From Actinomycetes bacterium (GTDB lineage Bacteria > Actinomycetota > Acidimicrobiia > Acidimicrobiales > RAAP-2), in assembly GCA_021799915.1 (NCBI GenBank), contig JAJYZN010000024.1:1-8449 (forward strand): DNA of 8,449 nucleotides, given 5' to 3'. The notes beneath the pieces were generated by a model, which was not told the origin of the DNA, searched no databases, and saw only the letters and a program-made list of their open reading frames with translations. The stretch's first letter is position 1, and each line of letters starts with the position of its first letter. Positions 5,519 to 8,449 of this stretch are shown in pieces. The position numbers were made by a program, and so were the translations under genes.

Positions 5519-7059
5519 GCCCTCCGCCGTCGCGTGCTCAAGCCCGACGACAGCGATCGCTCCTGCTGAGTGTCATCGCAGTCCTGGTGATCGCATTCGG
5601 ATCCCTGGCCGCCACCCTGGCGGGCGGGTGGAAGCCCCTGCTCGGGCTCGACCTGGCGGGAGGGTTCTCGGTCGTCTACCAGCCGGTGCAGAAAGCGTCG
5701 GCATCGGACCTGTCCGAGACCGTGAACATCCTCACCAACCGAGTCGACGGATTGGGGGTGTCGGGGGCGACCGTGGGGACCCAGGGCAACGAGATCGTGG
5801 TCGCCGTTCCCGGGGTCAAGGATCCCCAGCAGGCCCCCAAGACCATCGGCCAAGTTGCGCAGCTCTACTTCCGCCCGGTGCTCTGCTATGCCCCGCCTTA
5901 CTCACCTCCGGCCAAGGCCAAAGGCGCGACCACGACCACGACCGCTCCAGCGGCGTTGCCGACGAACTGCGGTTCCCCGTACCAGCTTGTGACGGCCAAC
6001 GCCAAGAGCACCTCCACAGGCGTCGAGTACTCCGGGCAGCCGACACCCACACTGGCCCACTACCCAACTACGAAGGTGGACAACCCGACAGCGACCGTGC
6101 TCCTGCCCGGTATCACAGGCCCCAGTGCTGGTCGCTACCTCCTCGGGCCCAAGGAGCTCACCGGCCACATCGTGAGCAAAGCAGTGGCTGAGCAGTCCAC
6201 AACGCTTGGGTGGGTGGTCGACATGTCGCTCACTTCCCAGGGCCTGTCGCAGTGGAACACGATGGCCAAGCAGTACTTTCACGAGGTCATCGGGATCGAG
6301 CTGGACGGGGTCGTGCAGTCGGCGCCGATCACCGAGCCGGGTACATCGACGTTCAAGACATTTACGTCGGTGCAGATCTCAGGGCACCTTACGCAGCAGG
6401 ATGCTCAGAACCTCGCCCTCGCGCTCAACTATGGCTCGCTACCGATCAGGCTGAAAGAGCTCACGTTGCAGACGGTCTCACCTACCCTCGGCTCGTCGTC
6501 GCTCAAGGCCGGGCTCGGTGCGGGAATCGCCGGTCTGATCCTGGTCCTGCTGTACACCGTCTTGTACTACCGGCTTCTCGGCATCGTTGTCCTCTCCGGT
6601 CTTGCAGTGACCGCCGCATTGCTGTGGTCCCTCATCTCGTCACTCGGCCATACCACGCTCGCGCCGAGCTTCGATCTTGCAGGAGTGACGGGGATCATCG
6701 TCTCCATCGGGATCACCGTGGACTCCTATATCGTCTATTTCGAACGCCTGAAAGACGAGACGCGATCGGGTCGGACGGTGAGAACCAGCGTCGACCGCGG
6801 TTTCAAGAGCGCTTGGCGGACCGTACTGGCTGCCGACCTCGTCTCGTTCGCCGCCGCGGTGGTCCTCTATCTCGTTGCAGTCGGGGAAGTGAAGGGGTTC
6901 GCGTTCTTCCTCGGCCTGTCGACCCTGATGGACGTCTTCATGACGTACTTCTTCACCCGGCCGATGGTCATCCTCCTCGGGCGCAACGAGCGCCTGGCCC
7001 AGGCCAAAGGCATCGGCATCGCTCGCGGGTTGGCGGTTGACTCCGGAGTGGACGGATGA
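5515..7059 (+). CDS. secD: SecD, protein translocase accessory membrane subunit
   Basis: SecD works with SecF, using the proton motive force to pull exported proteins off the outer face of the SecYEG channel. The 514-residue product has transmembrane segment 1 at about 15-36, a large extracytoplasmic region (about 40-330) and five more segments at about 333-352, 354-376, 386-408, 435-456 and 461-484. The GLDLAGG motif (44-50) corresponds to the DLRGG motif of E. coli SecD, with Ala in place of Arg. ALNYGSLPIRLKELTLQTVSPTLG (residues 303-326) and the transmembrane-4 segment GITVDSYIVYFERLKDE (399-415), with its conserved Asp at 403, are family hallmarks. A Thr/Ala/Pro-rich insert lies between C124 and C152. 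The start is a GTG overlapping the yajC stop, with AAGGTG ten bases upstream. The last segment is followed by a cytoplasmic tail and the secF start. Confidence 0.96.
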   Translation: MSPPPSRAQARRQRSLLLSVIAVLVIAFGSLAATLAGGWKPLLGLDLAGGFSVVYQPVQKASASDLSETVNILTNRVDGLGVSGATVGTQGNEIVVAVPGVKDPQQAPKTIGQVAQLYFRPVLCYAPPYSPPAKAKGATTTTTAPAALPTNCGSPYQLVTANAKSTSTGVEYSGQPTPTLAHYPTTKVDNPTATVLLPGITGPSAGRYLLGPKELTGHIVSKAVAEQSTTLGWVVDMSLTSQGLSQWNTMAKQYFHEVIGIELDGVVQSAPITEPGTSTFKTFTSVQISGHLTQQDAQNLALALNYGSLPIRLKELTLQTVSPTLGSSSLKAGLGAGIAGLILVLLYTVLYYRLLGIVVLSGLAVTAALLWSLISSLGHTTLAPSFDLAGVTGIIVSIGITVDSYIVYFERLKDETRSGRTVRTSVDRGFKSAWRTVLAADLVSFAAAVVLYLVAVGEVKGFAFFLGLSTLMDVFMTYFFTRPMVILLGRNERLAQAKGIGIARGLAVDSGVDG

Positions 7060-8449
7060 GCCCTTTCGAGCGCCATGACGACAGCTTGCGAGACCTCCAG
7101 CAGGGTGGTTCGGGGCAAGGGCCGAACGGCGGGGGCGACGTGGAGGAGGAGGCGCGAGAGGCCTCGGACGGGCGGTCACCTGAGGATACCGCGGACGAGG
7201 AGCTCGACGAGTCCCCCGAAGAGCTGGCCGAGGAGCTCGAAGCCGACGAGCTGGAACGCGAGGAGGTCAAGGAGGCTCGCCGTGAGCAGCACAGCGGCCC
7301 GGGACCTTTCCGGCGCCTGTACCGCGGCGAGACGTTGTTCGACTTCGTCGGCCGGCGCCGCGTGTGGATGTTGATCTCCGGCATCGTGATCGTCGCCGGG
7401 TTGCTCTCCTTGGGGTTCCGAGGACTCAACCTGGGCATCGATTTCAAGGGCGGGACAGCTTGGATCGTGAAGAGCAGCACGCTGACCCAGGGGCACGTGG
7501 AGAGCCTGGTCACCGCTGCCGGGCTCTCGCAGCCAACGGTCGAGGTGCTGGGGAGCGGTGGGTCGCGCACGATCGAAGTCCAAGGCGACTTGAACAGCCT
7601 TCCGGCAGCCAAGCGCAGCACCGTGTCCAACGACGTCGAGACCGCCCTTGCCAAGGCGGCGCACGTCTCCAAGACAGGAGTGTCGATCACACGCGTCGGT
7701 CCCACCTGGGGTGGGCAGGTGACCCAGAAGGCCATCGAGGCTCTGATCGTCTTCTTTGTCATCGTCGCCGTGTACATCAGCTTCCGGTTCGAACCGAAGA
7801 TGGCGCTCGCGGCGTTCATCGCCATGATCCACGACCTCCTCGTCACGATTGGGGTGTACTCCCTCACGGGGTTCCAGGTGTCACCGGACACGGTGATCGC
7901 GATCCTGACCATCCTCGGGTACTCGTTGTACGACACCGTGGTGGTGTTCGACCGGGTGAGGGACAATACGAAGGGGTTCGGCGCGTCCGGGCGCATGACC
8001 TATTCCGAGATGATCAACCTCTCGATGAACCAGACCCTCGCCCGCTCCATCAACACCTCGCTCGTGGCAGTCCTCCCGGTCCTCTCCGTCCTCTTGATCG
8101 GCGCGGAGCTCCTCGGGGCGACGACCCTCCAGGAGTACGGTCTCGCCCTCACCGTCGGGCTCATCAGCGGGGCCTACTCTTCGATCTTCATCGCATCACC
8201 GGTCCTGGCCATGCTGAAGGAGCACGAGCCCCGCTACGTGGCCATACGCCAGCGTCTCCAAGCACGCGGCGATCGCGTAGGGCTCCTCACCCCGGCTGCG
8301 GCCGCCGCCCTTGCCGGCGCCGGTGCAGGCGGAGGGAGCACGGGCATGGGCGACGGACGTTCTGCGCGAGCCGGCGCTGGATCCTCCAGGAGCACCACCA
8401 CCTTGCGTCCCGGTGCCGGTGCAGCCTCGGCAAGACGATCCTCATCGCA
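7056..8449 (+). CDS. secF: SecF, protein translocase accessory membrane subunit (3' end outside window)
   Basis: SecF pairs with SecD in the proton-driven export complex. The visible 464 residues have no stop, so the gene continues beyond the right edge. A hydrophilic, mostly acidic N-terminal extension of about 100 residues precedes transmembrane segment 1 (about 104-120). The motif GIDFKGG (127-133) and ITRVGPTWG (211-219) are typical. Further membrane segments lie at about 225-243, 249-270, 277-296, 331-350 and 361-384. LGYSLYDTVVVFDRVRDN (287-304) is the SecF signature in segment 4, with conserved D293. MNQTLARSINTSL (324-336) follows. After segment 6 comes a tail rich in Ala, Gly, Ser and Thr. 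The ATG overlaps the secD stop by four bases, with GGAG at 7045-7048 giving seven-base spacing. A start nearer segment 1 is possible but would lose this site and the overlap. Confidence 0.95.
   Translation, partial: MSPFERHDDSLRDLQQGGSGQGPNGGGDVEEEAREASDGRSPEDTADEELDESPEELAEELEADELEREEVKEARREQHSGPGPFRRLYRGETLFDFVGRRRVWMLISGIVIVAGLLSLGFRGLNLGIDFKGGTAWIVKSSTLTQGHVESLVTAAGLSQPTVEVLGSGGSRTIEVQGDLNSLPAAKRSTVSNDVETALAKAAHVSKTGVSITRVGPTWGGQVTQKAIEALIVFFVIVAVYISFRFEPKMALAAFIAMIHDLLVTIGVYSLTGFQVSPDTVIAILTILGYSLYDTVVVFDRVRDNTKGFGASGRMTYSEMINLSMNQTLARSINTSLVAVLPVLSVLLIGAELLGATTLQEYGLALTVGLISGAYSSIFIASPVLAMLKEHEPRYVAIRQRLQARGDRVGLLTPAAAAALAGAGAGGGSTGMGDGRSARAGAGSSRSTTTLRPGAGAASARRSSS

Noticed and set aside
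5062..5853. Minus-strand frame opposite yajC/secD with a run of Ser/Pro repeats
   Set aside because: The repeats are just the reverse reading of the YajC acidic repeat, and the frame overlaps two well-supported genes.
6968..7996. Long minus-strand frame opposite secD/secF (342 codons)
   Set aside because: It is a shadow of the SecD end and SecF coding strand, with Ser/Arg/Thr-rich low complexity and no domain.
1..8449. Mobile element, prophage, defence or CRISPR system
   Set aside because: All substantial coding frames are accounted for by ruvCAB, a two-component pair and yajC-secDF. No transposase, integrase, terminal inverted repeats, direct repeat arrays or tRNA attachment site were seen.

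Overview
The window is high-GC chromosomal DNA with tightly packed genes and many 4-base ATGA/GTGA overlaps. The order ruvC-ruvA-ruvB then yajC-secD-secF, and the form of SecD (VDSYIVYFERLKDE in the fourth membrane segment, as in mycobacterial SecD), point to an actinobacterium (Actinomycetota). An Acidimicrobiia-type lineage is my guess; the sequence alone does not prove it.

Region 1 (1-2015, + strand) is the Holliday-junction operon: the last 82 codons of ruvC, then complete ruvA and ruvB. RuvA binds the four-way junction, RuvB is the AAA+ motor that drives branch migration, and RuvC cuts the junction. ruvA and ruvB overlap by four bases.

Region 2 (2043-4716, - strand) is a two-component system on the opposite strand, between two blocks that are directly adjacent in some actinobacteria. 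An OmpR/PhoB-type response regulator is transcribed first, followed by a membrane histidine kinase with six predicted transmembrane segments, a PAS domain, HisKA and HATPase_c. The kinase gene converges on ruvB with only 27 bp between their stops.

Region 3 (4717-4942) is a 226-bp divergent control region. It holds a good -10 box for the two-component operon inside a small dyad, a leader hairpin, and a second dyad around a weak -10-like box in front of yajC.

Region 4 (4943-8449, + strand) is the Sec accessory operon yajC-secD-secF, coupled by GTGA and ATGA overlaps. SecF runs off the right edge. YajC and SecF carry unusually long, strongly acidic cytoplasmic extensions, and SecD has a Thr/Ala/Pro-rich insert between two cysteines in its extracytoplasmic domain.

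Most of the window is conserved housekeeping. The parts worth a second look are the inserted two-component system with its control region and the acidic extensions on the Sec accessory proteins. I see no mobile element, CRISPR array, tRNA, rRNA or clear defence system. No gene-free stretch exceeds 300 bp.
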